From NCBI GenBank assembly GCA_014526335.1, contig JACTAT010000077.1, forward strand, positions 259,362 through 323,361: 64,000 nucleotides of DNA, read 5' to 3'. Below the pieces are notes generated by a model. The model ran no database searches. It had not been told where the DNA came from and worked only from the letters and a program-made list of their open reading frames with translations. Positions 1 through 14,600 of the stretch are shown here, one piece after another. This stretch comes from Chrysaora quinquecirrha. Taxonomy: Eukaryota > Cnidaria > Scyphozoa > Semaeostomeae > Pelagiidae. The translations under genes were made by a program, and so were the position numbers. Every line of letters starts with the position of its first letter. The first letter of the stretch is position 1.

Positions 1-58
1 GATACCTCACCAGTGTCATATCGTACCGATGTGGTACAAATATCATGTAAACGGGGTC
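1..58. mobile_element. Right end of a PIF/Harbinger-like MITE (cut by the window edge)
   Basis: Ends in GTAAACGGGGTC followed by TAA, the same terminus and TWA-type target as the copies at 7176-7550 and 18451-18839. Confidence 0.6.
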
Positions 59-1054
59 TAAATTTTCATTACACACTTTTCACAAGAAGACGCTTTATAG
101 GAATATTTAGGGTCGAAATTGTTTAGATTTAAAAATCAATTTTTTTATCAGTTTGTATGTCGGGAAAAGCTTACGTTCAGAATAAATGTTGTTTTTCAAA
201 TTTGATCACCCTCATTGGCCTTTATCTGTAGCATAGAAATATGCTTAAAAGGAAGTTCTGTGTTAGCTACACATTTCTAATCTAAGTTCAAATAGCTGAA
301 TATGCTGCATTTTAAGGTGCTGAATACGAATCCAAGAAGTTCAGGCCTTTTGTTTGTGCAGTTTTTTTCGAAACTCCGCGGTATCTCATTTGCCTTGATA
401 TCGCCTGTATGCTTGATGATTCGTTTTGGGAGTTTTGAAGCTAGATAAAAATGATAATGTACTTCATTTTTCTGCCCCTGTCTACGTTGCTTGAGAAGTC
501 CGTATAACTGTATATTAAAAATGTAAGATTTTGAAAGCCCATTTTGGCATGAGTTCGTTTTACTCTTAGGTAGAGTTTAATGACTTAGTATTCTGTGAAC
601 AAATACTGTTTTTCATAAGAATTCTTTTTTATAAAAATAGCGAGGCTTGAAATTGACAAATGTAAAGAACACGTTTGGAATAATGCGGGCAGGCCACACC
701 ACATCGAAAGTTTTTTCTATTTATCTGAGATTTTTTACAATCTTTGAGAGTTCATACTCCTTTTTTTCTTTTAATTCGTAGCTAACATGTGTGACTTTCA
801 CTTGTAATTGCTTACATTGCTTAATGTTCTTTGAGTTCAGAGAAAAGTTACAATAAGAACAAGAATAATTTTAGGCTCAAAATCCAGGCTCAGCAAAAGA
901 CATTTCTGTGTATGCTTTTAGCACAGGACTGTCATCAATTTCCTACAGTTGAATTTATATTCGAGTTTGGAAGTTAAAGTCAGATCATCTGTTTGTAGTT
1001 CATCAGAAGATCAGTGATGATAAAAAAGGACCAGTTTTTTTTTCAAAGCCGCAA

Positions 1055-1470
1055 CCATACAATATGAAGCAAAAACCACCCAAATACTGTGTATCAACCA
1101 CAGACAGATAAAAAAATACCATATCAAGCATAATAACCCACCAGCGTATTGCTTATCCACAACAGTAAGCAAAAGATACCACCACACCAAGCATGATAAC
1201 CCATCACAGTACGCAAAATATACCACCACATCAAGCATAATAACCCACCACATCAAGCATAATAGCCCACCACATTAGTGCTTATCCACCACAGTAAGCA
1301 AAAACTACCACCACATCAAGCATGATAACCCACCCCATCAACCATAATAACCCACCACAATACGCAAAATATACCACCACATCAAGCATGTTAACACACC
1401 ACATTAAGCATACTGAAATAGCCCACCACATTAGTGCTTATCCATCACAGTACGCGAAAAACGCCACCAC
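1055..1470. repeat. Minisatellite of CCACCACATCAAGCATAATA units
   Basis: Degenerate tandem array of about 20 to 60-bp units alternating CATCAAGCATAATAACCCAC and GTGCTTATCCACCACAGTA. It continues after the inserted MITE at about 1845-1950. Confidence 0.8.
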
Positions 1471-1478
1471 ATCAAGTA

Positions 1479-1844
1479 CACATATTTTTTATAAGAAACT
1501 AAAAAATTGATCAAGTATTGAAAGTTCTTAAAATTTTCAAATTTTGACTACTGAAAGTTTCTTAAGAGTTTCTTGAATATCCATATTGCAACATAGTTAT
1601 TCCATCTTAATGATGTTCCAAACCCATTTATCGATCGTATTTGAATGCATGTGGGTTTCCTGTTTGTCTGCTTGTCTCAGAAATGGGTTATTGCAGACGA
1701 AGCGCGGGAATTAAAAGAACTTTTTTCGCTGTCTGAGGTGAAAAGTTTCCTACGTAAAAAAAACTCCAATACTGGAGTTTCTTAAATTTTTGGTTATTCG
1801 AGAGTCTGGGGTTCTTATAAAGGGTTTCTTATAAAAAATACGTG
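1479..1844. mobile_element. TA-target MITE of the CAC...TTATAAGAAAC family, inserted in a minisatellite
   Basis: Inverted ends CACATATTTTTTATAAGAAAC-type (left) and its near complement (right) are flanked by TA on both sides. The flanking sequence on both sides is the CCACCACATCAAGCATAATAACC repeat, so the insertion boundary is unusually clear. Length is 366 bp. Confidence 0.82.
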
Positions 1845-2330
1845 TATAATAACCCTCCACATCAAGCATAATGACCCGTAGTTCTTATCCACCGCAGTAC
1901 GCCATAAACACCACCACAGTACGGAATATATACCATCACAGCAGATTCGCTTGCGTGAGAGGTGTACCCTAGATGATAACTTAACTTTGATAAGTTCACG
2001 CTATCAACGTGATATTGTAACTTTCAATGATATTTGTTGTGTAAATTTTTGTCCGGAAAGAAAAAGGCTTGCGCGACTTGGTTGGGCTACAGCCTGTTAA
2101 AGTTTGACGACTTACATTTGACGCATTGCTTGCGAGCACCATTGGAGTGCTTGCCACAACCACTTCAAAGTGTCAATCATCTGACGAATGTTTTCGACAT
2201 GGGCTACAATTTTTTGTAACCTTCTAATTCCGTCAGGGAGAGATTCGATATATTGCAATTGCAATATGCGGCCAATTGTTGCAGCCACATAGTATATGGA
2301 TATGATTAGCATCAGACACATCAGACACAT

Positions 2331-2525
2331 CGTTCTTCCCCAAAAGGCTCCATTTATACTTAAAGTTAGAAATGAAGAATAGTTTCTATGAATTTGCTGT
2401 AAAAACTAGGATTTACACATATCCCACGACAAGGAACAGTATAAGGAATTTTCAGCCTCATTTTGTTGAAACATTAAGGAACTCCAGCCTCAACTCAGAC
2501 CAAAGGTTCCTTATAAAAAAACGTG
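2331..2525. mobile_element. Partial copy of the TA-target MITE
   Basis: The right end (GGTTCCTTATAAAA...CGTG, then TA) and the internal sequence match 3181-3338. The left end was not found. Probably a truncated copy. Confidence 0.6.
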
Positions 2526-2689
2526 TAATCACTTACCGCCAATTTCTTTTAATTTGAACCGTTTCTGTTCTCTCGGAAAACCTAGTTCATATCTTAAATA
2601 GACATAAAAGGTAAAATAAGACTACCTAAATTTCAACTTTTGTTCTTGCATTTTTAGCTGATTTTATTTTTATGTCTTTGTTCTCATAG

Positions 2690-5600
2690 GCTTCTTTTGA
2701 GGGTCTGTCAATCTTTGAGAAGCCGGGCAAGAGATGTTAGAGAGACAGCTAGAACAACACTTGTAAAAATTGCGTCTTCACTTGGTCCAATGTATTTGCC
2801 ATATGTTTTACGCGAAATGATGTCTGTTCTTAAAAGAGGATATCAGGTAATTCTTTGCATATAGTTACAAGCTGAAAATCTGCTAAATAACTTTTGATAA
2901 GACGTTATTTATAAGAACAACCTGAATAGCGGACACTAGAAAAATAACTGAATTATTGTAACGGAAACAGCTAAATTTTGGTCAAAATTTTTTTGCTACC
3001 TGTATCCGAATCTACACGTTTTTTTTATAGGGAACACCTTTATAAGGAACTCGAGGTTGAAAATTCCCAATTAAGGAACTTTAAGGAACTGTCGAGGCTC
3101 GGATGAAAAACTAAGAAACTCTTTTTTAAAGAGCAATACAGTTTTTACGAAAAGGAACAGAAGTACAATATATTTCCCATCGTTCTTCCCCAAAAGGCTC
3201 CATTTATACGTAAAGTTTGAAATGAAGAATATGGATTTGCTGTAAAAATTAGTATTATACATATCCCACGACAAGGAACAGTATAAGGAACTCCAGCCTC
3301 AACTCAAACCAAAGGTTCCTTATAGAAAAAAAAACGTGTACTAAGCAAAAACAACCAATGTTCGCCAACGTTCAGCCCTTACCCGGTAGTACACGTGTCT
3401 TCGAGGGTGATGATGTGGGGGAAAATCGTTCCAAAAATAAGAAACGGGCTGATTGAAAACAAATCCACGAGTTCTTGTATAATGTATAAACTAATATAGC
3501 TACTATGAAAAATAAACGTGTGGATGGTTATTGAAAAAATGGTAGATTCTATTTTCACACGATAAATGCAATGAAAATACCTGCTTCAGCATACAGTTAG
3601 GACTAAAGCATCGATGAATAAAAAAGGCATCAAAACATTTGCATTAATTTCATTACACTCTTTTTTTAAAAAGCAACTGTTCAATAAGCAACCAGGGCTG
3701 AGATTGTGCTAAAATATCTGGTGAAATAGCTTTCTTTGTACTGTACATCCTTGCAAACTTGTCAGTTACATTAAGAAGCCAGAAAAGAGCCAAAGTAAGA
3801 AGTTTTAGGGGGTACCAGGCATTCTGTGACGGCTGGAATCCTAGATATGTTAAGCAACTCTTGAGGGCTGGACGAAAGTCAAGTTGCTTATTGAAAAAAA
3901 AGTGTAGTGATCAATGTAGAACTTGGAGTCAGATTCGACTTTTCCTTAGCGATGTTAGTACCAGATGTTTAGTTTCCCAGTACCGTTGTAATGGCTTTTA
4001 TCTGAAAGTGGTTCCATCTGGCGGGGGATGTGTTACTGGGGGGGGGGGGCATTTTCCCATACTCATCACTTTGGTCTTCTTTTTCGTGATCATTTTTTGC
4101 CATCTTAGATTCTTAAATCTAGTATAACGTTCCCCAGAAATATTCATAATCCTTTTTTCTAGTCAGCTTCACTCACTTTTGACTTTGTTCTTTCAAAGCT
4201 AGTAACAAAAATCTGCAATGAGTAATGTCGTTATTACCTTCTGGCTCTCATGTACAACCCAAACGATATCAATTCTTCAGGAAAACTGGTTGTAACGATG
4301 CTAGGAAATCTCATATTTGATTTTATAAGAAAAGCTGGCCAGGCGATGCTAAATGCTTTACAGAGTTTCACAACTCCGCCATTTGAAACTTTGTCATATA
4401 CTAACCATTTAAGAAGCATCACTTTAATGAGAATCTGATTATTTGTGAATTTTATTTATCCGAGAAGCCATATCGAGTCTCTTGCCTTCAGGTTTGAACA
4501 GCGATTTGCAAAATTAGCCAAACTTTTGTAGCCGATTCAATATTGTTCATTATCGGGGAGCCAAATAAAACACCAAGATTAATCTTATTCCTTTTTATCT
4601 ATAGCTTCACGTTCTAAGTTACACATTGAAAGCTGTTCTTGATGGACTAACTGATCAACTATCGCCTGGTGACATAGATGGATGTCTGAAGAGCATATTA
4701 GAAGTGAGTTAGCTGTAATTGTGATAATTTTTTAATATTTCTACTTTTGAAAAATTCTACCAATAAATGTAAGAGCAATAGTTGCGAATGAAACTCGTTA
4801 GAGCATTTAAGGCTCTTGCATACCGTAAATTACCGATTGATCGCCCTGGACGCTTATTTAAAAACATTTAAAAACAAGTTTTAGATTGGGCGGTTTTATT
4901 TGGACTGGGTGCTTATTCAGACCTTGGTGCTTATTGAAAAAAGAAAAAAAACAAAGACACGTGAAATCATAGATGATATAGAACAATCAATGAAATCGAC
5001 ATAGAGTATTTATGAAAGCTTCTAAACGCTTTTGAAGTCGAAAGCTTAAAGAAAATTGAGAATGCCCTCTATTTCGTCAATGGAAATATTATTTCACGAC
5101 ATTTTTTACTCTTCCAAACTGGGCGTCTATTCAGACCTGGGTGCTTATCCGGACCTGGGCGCTTATCCGGACCTGCAATCTTGGACAAAATATATTGGAA
5201 CGGCCTAAATAGTTTTGCTATTCTGTATTGATTCCCCCTTCTCCCCCGTTACAATGTTGTTTCGCACAGAAGTTGTCTTGCTCTACTACCAACATTGTTT
5301 TGGGGTAAAAGGGGGAAGAATTGGAGTTATGGAAGTAGAAAATCAGTGAAATAGGCCATATTCCTTGGAGAAAGTGCCTTGTTCAAAATATTTTGTCCTT
5401 GATTGTGGGTGCTTGTGAGAAATATTTCTCCTTAACCGGGCGCTTATTCGAGCATGGGCGCTTTATTGAGTCCTGGGCGCTTAATCGGTAATTTTCGATG
5501 TGTTCAGGGTTATCCTACGGCCAATCAAGTCTAATGGAAACCAGAGATTATGAAGATCAGGCTTCAGCGTCAGCCGTTCAGCGAAAATTTAATTGGAATT

Positions 5601-8600
5601 TAGTGTTCAGCGAAATACCTTAACTGCCTTGAAAGATTTCGCTGAAAATCGTTAAGTTTATAGGCTAACATTAGGATTACAACTTGTTAAAAACCATAAT
5701 TCCACAGTCAAAGAATTTGATCCATAATCAAAGAATTTGATTAAAAGAATTTCTTTTCAAATGTAGCAACTGATGAAGTCAGTGGCAGTAAAATGCTGAT
5801 GAATATGAAGTTTTTGGTTTAATTTCGTCTTTTAGACTACAATGTTAGGCAAGATATATTGAGACAAATTTTGCCTGATGATGGTTCCCCCACTCCACCT
5901 ATACTATGCACAAGTCGTTTGTAATTTGGCTATTGAACTGAATTGCTGGACGCTAAAACAAATTACTTGTAATTTTATAGACCTAAAATGCGTCTTGAAT
6001 TTACATCCTCCCACCTTTTCGCTGACAAATGTACAAATGGCTTTTGTATCGAGTGTACACACCCCACTGCTTGAACACTGATTGATTCTCAGATGATTTT
6101 GCCAACATTTGCTCACCATTGAAAAGTCAAAGAGGTGATGAAATATAAGCAAATGTCAATTTGTGGCAGAATCTTAGTCCAAGATTGAAGCTTCATGTCT
6201 GGTCATATATTTTACGCAACTCTTATATTATTGCAGGTTTTGATGAATGACATATTTAGCAATGTTGCTGAAGAAAAAGAATCAGAAGGTGTGAAGGAGA
6301 ATTTACATGAAGCAAAGTCAAAACAAAGCTATGATTCTTTTGAAATAATTGCCAAGTTTGCATCAGCAGAATCATTTGAAGACATCGTGAATGCTGTTCA
6401 GAAGGTCAGTTTGCTTCGTTGAAATCATTATTATTGGTGCCAGAGGAATAAAGCAATGGTGCTAATATTCAATATACGATAATTACTTGCAAGCACCTTG
6501 AGATACGGTAGATGACCATTTACGGTTTAAACGCCCTTGGTTCTTTTTTATTGATTTTTACATGGGGTATATTTTTAGTACTGTTGCTGAAACAGGAAGG
6601 TACACAGCAGGTTAAGTCTCCATTTCCTTCGGCGTTGCTCTCTTCAAGGGGCCAACGGAGGCACCTTCCTCTCCTATGCAGTTGAAGGCTAGTAGCATCC
6701 AGACAACTTTCACTTTGCTGCTATTCTTCAGCTCCAAGTTCCCAGGAAAGAGTTTTTAAGAAAACTAGAGAATTGGTTTTTTATCATTTCCAATCCGTTT
6801 TTCATAATTATTCAAATATTTTCACTCAAGATATCGCAACAATTCAACGCCACTAACAAACCAAAATAGCAACGCACGCCGTGAATTGCATTGATTGACG
6901 CCGCCACAAGGCATTGTGTGCAACATACTTATGACATAATAAATAATGGGAAAAGTCTATTCGAGAGGGGCGTTTATATGTCAAGGGTATTAATAATCGA
7001 AATCTTGATTTCGATGATTTTGACATGGCACTACATAAACGATTTTGACGTAAAAGAGCCAATGTATACAATGAAACATACGCCGAAGGCATGTAAATGG
7101 TAGAGGATCGGGTTTGTGTTTTGCATTATTCGAAAGTAGTAGAAGACTGCTGGTAAGCTCCTGATTGTATATTTAGACCCTGTTTCCACTATGCCGGCAT
7201 GAGACAAATACGGTACGAAATACGGTACAAATACGAGACAAATATGAGACAAATACAAATATGAGACAAATACGGTACCTTGCGTCTACCCTATGCTGGC
7301 ACGGTTTTGATATGAATACGGTACGAAATGAATAGTAAATGGTACAGTTTGATGCCGCTTTGCTGCATGAATGAGAGAAAAAACAATTACTCTTTGTTCT
7401 TTTTGACATGAAACAATAGATTTAAGACATGATGACCTTGCCTATCGTATTCATTTCATACTGGCATATTGTAAACGGGAACCCCCTATTCCACATTCGA
7501 CATGGAATCATTCCGCATTCATTTTGTACCGGCATAGTGTAAATGGGGCCTTGGGCCTTAGACGCAGAGTAAGGCGTTGATAAACAAAAGATATTAGCCT
7601 GAGGCCAAGAGAGCAGACATTAGTCAAACTTTTAAAATTTGCTTGTCAAAGAAAATGTTTGACCGTTTGGCAACGTCGCAAAACATGCCTGCCAAACCAT
7701 GTCAAACATTGTTGCCTCCGACAAGAAGAAAATATTTTGAACTTTTTCAGAGGCATCGCTAAGTAAATTCTGCTTGTCGAGCAGTGTTCTACGACTTGGC
7801 TGAACGAACAAACTTTGCTTGTAAAGCAATTCTCGCATGGTTGACCGATAAGGTTTGATCCGAGGGCATTTCACTCTGCCAAAAAGCGTACGAGATTTCT
7901 ATTAAAACAAAAGGACTTCCAAGGGATTTCCAAGAAAGCAACAGGACTTGCAGCAAAGGTGTACGAGACTTCCAAGGAGTGAATCGCCCCTCGGTTTGAT
8001 CGTTTGGCCAGTGTCTTAATTCTAAATTAGTAATGCCATGATACTTGTTATTAATAATACATCGTTTATTTTGCAGCTATTGGAAACTGAACATAACCAC
8101 ACTGTTAGAAATAAAGCGAAAGAAGTTTTACGAAGAATCAGTTTGGGTTTTCAAAAAATTCATCATTGAGCCAAAAAGATCTGCTTGTCTTTGTCTATCA
8201 TATAATTGTCGATTTGAAACCACTTGAAAGTAATACAGAAACGAGGTAAATGGTTTTCTTTGTCACCACGAAGACATTTCAGGGTATAGGCATTTTATTC
8301 AAAGCCTTGAGCAAGCATCACTAACAATACACCCAACATTTCACCCAACCTCTCTTTGCGTGTTAGCTGCTGTTGATGACAGTGGTGGTAGTGGTGATTC
8401 CAAAATTAAATCAACAGGGGGATCCAGGGGTGACGTCATAAGAAGGTCTTTATTCCTTGTGACCGCCCTCATAATTTGATCGATGAAAATATGACCAATT
8501 GATTCTGCTGAAAAAACCACACTGTGTAAACAGTACTAGGGTGAGTCTCAATAAACATCAAAATAGGGAGATAGAGAATAAGGAAAGAACAGAAAGCAGG

Positions 8601-11600
8601 AGTTATTGCAAGCAACACAGCCTTCGAGAATGGACACAGGGAAAACCTGCTGGTGAAAAAATTAATGGACCATCTTCTCCGATATCTTCGCAAATAAAGC
8701 AGATTTAGAGACCTTAATGAGATTTTCAAAATCACGATCAATGCAAATTTGTTGAGGGGGGCTAAGCCACTCCAAATCAATCATAATTATAACAAGAGTG
8801 GGTCCCTGAGCCCTCCTTTATATCACCACCGAGTCTTCGCTAAGCGCACCCAAATTTCGTCAAACATGAATGTTACGTGGCTTAATATATATGTCCCACT
8901 AGCATGGGTTTCTATAAATCAAATTGTTATATGGTATCCCACACAAAATTTGCAAGTTGTGCTTATCCACCACAGTACGCAAAAATGCCACCCCTTCAAA
9001 TATAATAACCCACAGCATCAAGCATAATAATCCACCACAGTAGTGCTTATCCAAGTGTATAGACTGTACGTACACTATAGACTATGCTGTATCTTTATGG
9101 GGTCGCGGGTTCGAGACGAGCTCCATGAGACATTTTTTGAACACGTCAGAGACCTCACGATATGTATCAGAGTGATCAATAGTTGTCCTATTGCATTCGC
9201 ATTATGTTTTAAGTTGTGTTAAGTTGTGTTAAGTAAAAAGATTTCAGTGACATTTATCGAATCCTTTCCAGGCAAACAGAATCTACCAAGAAACGAGTTG
9301 TTACAGAGGATATTTTCTTGATAAAAAGTGAACCAGGAAGAATGGCACAAACAGCTGACCGTGATAAAAGTGCCAATTCACATTTACTCACTGAATTTGC
9401 ATTGCAGGTGTGTGGATATGTATGTTGTAGTCTGTTGTTGTTGATTTTTGTTAGATTTGCCTCTGTTTTGACCATTGGCTTGTTGTTGATTGTTGTTAGA
9501 TTTGCCTCTTTTTTGACCATTGGCTTGACCTTTCAAACCAAGAGTTAACACTGCCATGAAAAGGCCTGTCAGATCCAAAGCCATTCCTTTCCCAATTCTC
9601 ATCTTCAGCTCGTGGCCTTGCCTTTTGTTTCGACGTGAAACTTTTTCAGAGCTTTGCCATTTGCCATTCATATGAATGAGCTGTGTGGTTTTGTTAAGTA
9701 CTGTCCTCTTACAAAGGCTTTGTCTACAAAATAGCTGATTTTCCCTTTCTTTGATGAAAGAACTCTTTACAGATTTCTATATCCGTTTTTAACTGAGTCC
9801 CTTAAATAGATGAGCCATACTACCATATGCAACGGTTTAGATCCAATGAATTTGTGACTGTTTGTCTACATTTTGGTGGCCCAGCCCCCCTTTCCTGTAT
9901 ATGTTCGTAGCTATAAAGAGGATTTGAGGCTCTTAACAAGCAATGGTGCTACTATGAAAGAGAATCGTAATGAGACTTACATGACCTTGAGTCTGACTGA
10001 CAGGGTCATTCCTCTGTTTGGTGTATTAGAAAAGACGTATGCAGTAAGCAAATATTCAATTGGTTATTTTTGAATATATTTAGAAGTATATGTAATGTAA
10101 TTCAATGTGTTCCTTTTTTGCAGCTGTTGTTTTCATTATTGAAACGATATCGACAGCAAAAGTTGACACAAGATAACCTTGAATTATTTGATCCTTTTGT
10201 GGAAGCTCTTATCGGCTGTCTCAAGTCAAAGTATAACCAGGTAAGAAATCTTGCCTAAGTGCAGCTTGGGCCTGTCTTTAGCGTTAGCCGGCAGTTGTAG
10301 ATTGCAGAGGAGCATGTCTTGTCTTTGAAAACTGCCATCAGCATTGAAGAGGTTTTGACCAGAATTGTCTTTACACTGCACTGTGACATGCTGCAGCGTT
10401 TGGTACCTCAAGAAATCCGTCGTAGTAGAAATCCAGTTTAACTCTAGTCAGGTTTTTGGCGAAAAATATAACGTTTTGGCTCATATTATAGCAGTATACA
10501 AGGATATTCACAGATAGGCGTGTCAGTTTGCATACTTTTTCTAAGCTGTAAATAGTTACTTGTTGCCAAGCCTTGTTCGCTGACATTTTCATTATATTTG
10601 CAGCAAACGATCGTCCCATTCTGAAACCATCTTTTTACTGAAAACATAAGCAAACCTGTCGATACTTCACTAGATAAACATGAAATGGTCGGTACTTCAC
10701 AAGATACTTCATCGGTGCTGCATTTAGGAAATCATACTGTAAGCCTATTTATGTAGCTACCGTTGATTTTTGCAATCTTTCTCTATCGTCGAAATCTTTC
10801 AAACTATTTCTTTTTTTCTTAGGTAGTCCATCTTGGCACAAAATCACTGTCGTTACTAGTTCAGCTTCCACTTCCATCGGTCTCGAAGAATATCAATTTC
10901 TTAGCAGCATCGTTGTTTAAATTGCTGAAGAAATATGGAAGAATAAGAACCGGAACTGATGAAAACCGTGAACTTGTTGGATCAGCGTTCAAAGTAAGCA
11001 GCCATGATTATTTCTTAATTTTACAGTTTAATTTTAAAAATTCAATTATAAATGATTGCATGAGAGGGACGTTTTCGCCTGCAAAGTTATTCCGACCATT
11101 TAATTATGGATTTTCTTGGCTTCAAGAATTTCTATACTTGCCTTCACTGAGACTCAAATCTGTGACCTGCAACTATGCTGATGCATCAACAGTCAAGGGT
11201 GCATTCTCTGTGAAAATTTTATTTCTTTAAATAATGCTCAGTGGATTAAGGTGCCAAGGGTACTTTGGATAACAAGATGGTTAATTTCTGTTAAGAAAAT
11301 AATAAGAAGGTTTAGATACTGAAACATGGCCATATTTACAAAACAAAGTGGTGGGGAAATTCCCCCACCAGCCCCTGCAATTGCTCCAGCAGTGGGCCAC
11401 TTCTGCCCCACCAGTTTAACGCCCATTTTAGCAAATGAGGTTTGTTGGCATTTTCCATGTTTAGTGTATTTTGAAAATGAAAGATTAAATGCGTTTCGGT
11501 ACCTCAGGCTAGGTCCGGTGATCGTGTGTTTAGCACTTGTGCTTCTCACGCAACAAACCCCGGTTTGATTCTCAAAAATGGCCCTGATGAGCTCCAATAA

Positions 11601-14600
11601 GAGCGAAACGCGTCTGGCATCTGAGAATGGGGCGGCGGGTGGAGTTTATTCATATAAGGCCGAATACGAATTTACGCTCATGTGATATGAGCCTAACTGC
11701 ATGCGTTTTGGTACCTTAGACCAGGTACCAACCTTACATAGAAATATTAAGTGCTTAGCGGAGATCATTCAGTAGGTATACAACGATCTTATTTGGTGAC
11801 GTCGAGAGCCAGAGTTTGAGAAATTTTAGGGCAGTTTATCAAGAAGTTTTCCATTTTTGCTGTTTTTTTTTTATTTTTAGTGTTATAATCTATAGATTCT
11901 TAAGGTCTGTTCAAACTACGAGACATGTCGCGCGTGACATTGGTGTCCCCTCGGTGTCTCCCAGTTTAGCAACCTCGGAAACTTTGTCAAAAAATTTGTT
12001 GCAAGAGACACGCAGATGTATCTGGGAGACAACAGAAACATTTCTTGTCTCTGCGACATGCCAATGACTCGGGGGATATGTTGCTCGCTTGTCACTCGCA
12101 TGCCGAAGGCAGTGTTGCGCGTGACAATTCTCCTAGTTTAGCCATAGCTTTAGATTGTTTCGAAGTGCCCTTTTCTCAAATTTTCCACCAGTAGAAAATC
12201 CTTAAAACATGCCCTGTACTGAAATTCTTAGATTGCTAAAAATGTTTAAGTACTGTGATCATTCTGAACTTTCTTATAGAATAAGAAATCTATCACCTCT
12301 ACTGTGATATATTATGATATACGTCATAAGATATAAGGTTCAAAGTGAAGTTTTTCCAGCAGACATTGAGTAATAGAATCTCTCTTTAATACTTGGACCG
12401 TTTCATGTAGGCCATGACTGTACTGTTGAGAAGTGGAAATAAATGTAAAGCCACTGAAGACCAGCTTAAGGTAAGTGAAACAGATGTATGTTTGTTTTTT
12501 TTTTCATTTCTTTATTTTCCGTTGCTTTTCACAATAGCTTAATATTAATGCCCCAGTTATACTATACCGGCATGATATCGTTGCGTTTTGATTTTCTTAC
12601 CATCATAAGATTTTTGCCAAGCAGTTACACGAGCGCAGCACCATGATTTCTGTGGTGATCATTGCGATTAAATTGAGACGCAACGGCAGCTCCTTCGCAG
12701 ATTTGCTTCGCATTTGTTTTGTGAAACAATAGAAAAACAAGGTTTCGGAGCGTCATGTATCGGATTGGTGTGATTATACTGTTGCGCCGCGTCGCGCCTT
12801 GATTTTCATATCACCTCCAGAGCGCCATGATTTTCAAGACGATTTGCGGAGCTTCATATACCGGATTGAGTCGTCATAGTTTAACTGACAGCCTATCCGA
12901 TACAAAATCCATGGCGCGATGCAGCATGCCGGCATAATGCAAGTTGGGCCTAAAGCTAATTCATTCTGATCTAAACTACATAACTAAAATCTAAACTACA
13001 CAACTAGACTTTAAAATACATTGTTAAGAGTATGAAAATTAACTAGTTAGCAAATACAAGAAAGATTTGCAAATTATGAAAAAATCAACTAATATATAGT
13101 AACATATAGTGTTGGCTATTTAAGTAACCAATGTTTGGCAAGAACTCTGTATAAAGCTTGCAGTTACATAGTTTTGCCTCTTTCTAGTTGTCTTTAAGGC
13201 TCTGCTGAAAATCTCGCACACAGTTGCTTGCCTTTATTTCATTCGATATAAGGTTCAACGAAGAACTGCCTCTGTGCGTCAATGTATCCAGACCATATCT
13301 ACAGTGTGGCCCAAAAAAAAGGGACCCCCTTAGGTAAATAATTTCTGAATAAATTTTCTCAAGGAGGAATTTTATCAAATTAATACCAGGTAATATTCAA
13401 GTCAAGTGCGATATCGTGTAGAAATATCTTGGTGATAAGAGCTTCCATCTCGGCGCAATGGGACATTAAATTCATGATGTCCTAAAACCAGCTGTTTATA
13501 TTCCATCACTGCGTACTGTACTGCAATCGTGCGTGAAGGAGAATCATTATCCCAGAGTAAAGTTGTCACGGCCATTAATGTGTGGTCAGTCGTATTAGAG
13601 AAGTGTATTGAGTGGGATTGAGGACATTTTGAATATCATTCGACTGAAAGAATGAGTTATTGATTTTCTGTTTTGTTGCGTAAGGATTACGTAAGAGTAT
13701 AAAGTTGCATATTTTGTTACAGTACGTTTTTGGATTGTAAAGTTTTAAAGTCAATTTATTCAGAGATACTAACCCATATCATCATGATATTTACATGATA
13801 TTTCTCACTTGAGTTGAATATCATGTAGTATTAATTCAATGAAATTCCAACTTAAGAATAAATTATTTATAAATTATTTAGTTAGGGGGTCCCTTTTTTT
13901 TGGGCCACCCTGTATTTTTATTAGGTCTGTTACCTTAAGGGGATTTATTTTCGCGGGAATTAATTTTCGCGGTTTTCGCGGATTTGGGCCATTTCCGCGA
14001 AAATTAGTTCCCGCGAAATTCCCAGCATACACCTGTCCGCGAAAATAAATTCCCGCGAAACTTCCAAAATTTCAAAAAAAATCTGAAAATTTTGAAGGCT
14101 TTTGCCAAATATAGGGAAATGTTTCACTGAAAAACTAAATATGGTTTTTGCTTCTGTATTTGCAGTATCATTTGTATCGTTTGAAAGATTTCTAGTCAAA
14201 AAGAAAGAAAGGCACTCAAGCTATTCCTTGTTCCTTTTCTTTTTATATGAAAATTATTTGATCCTCGAAAATAAGACCCGTGAAATTCTCTACACCAACG
14301 AAAAACCGCGAAAATAAATTCCGTTTTTCTCCGCAAAATTTGTGAGGAAAAAAATCCGCGAAAATAAGTTCCCGCGAAAATTGATTCCCTTAAGGTAACT
14401 ACAAAATGGGACGTCTTTAATTAATGTGAGGAAGAGTGGGCGAGAAACAGTACTTTAATGAAATCTGGGTTCATATTATGTATTGTTTTGAAAATTTCAA
14501 TTAAGAGCTTATCGATATTGAGCTGATGGGTGATGTTTGTGCGTTCTTATTCAACGTAAGCAATAATCAAGCCCTCGTCATTCTTTCACGTGTTATATCT

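Noticed and set aside
1055..1470. CRISPR-like array
   Set aside because: Units vary in length and sequence and lack unique equal-length spacers. The genome is eukaryotic. It is a degenerate minisatellite.
3759..4127. 122-codon plus open frame
   Set aside because: In a UTP20 intron, no domain, and contains a G-run translated as poly-Gly.
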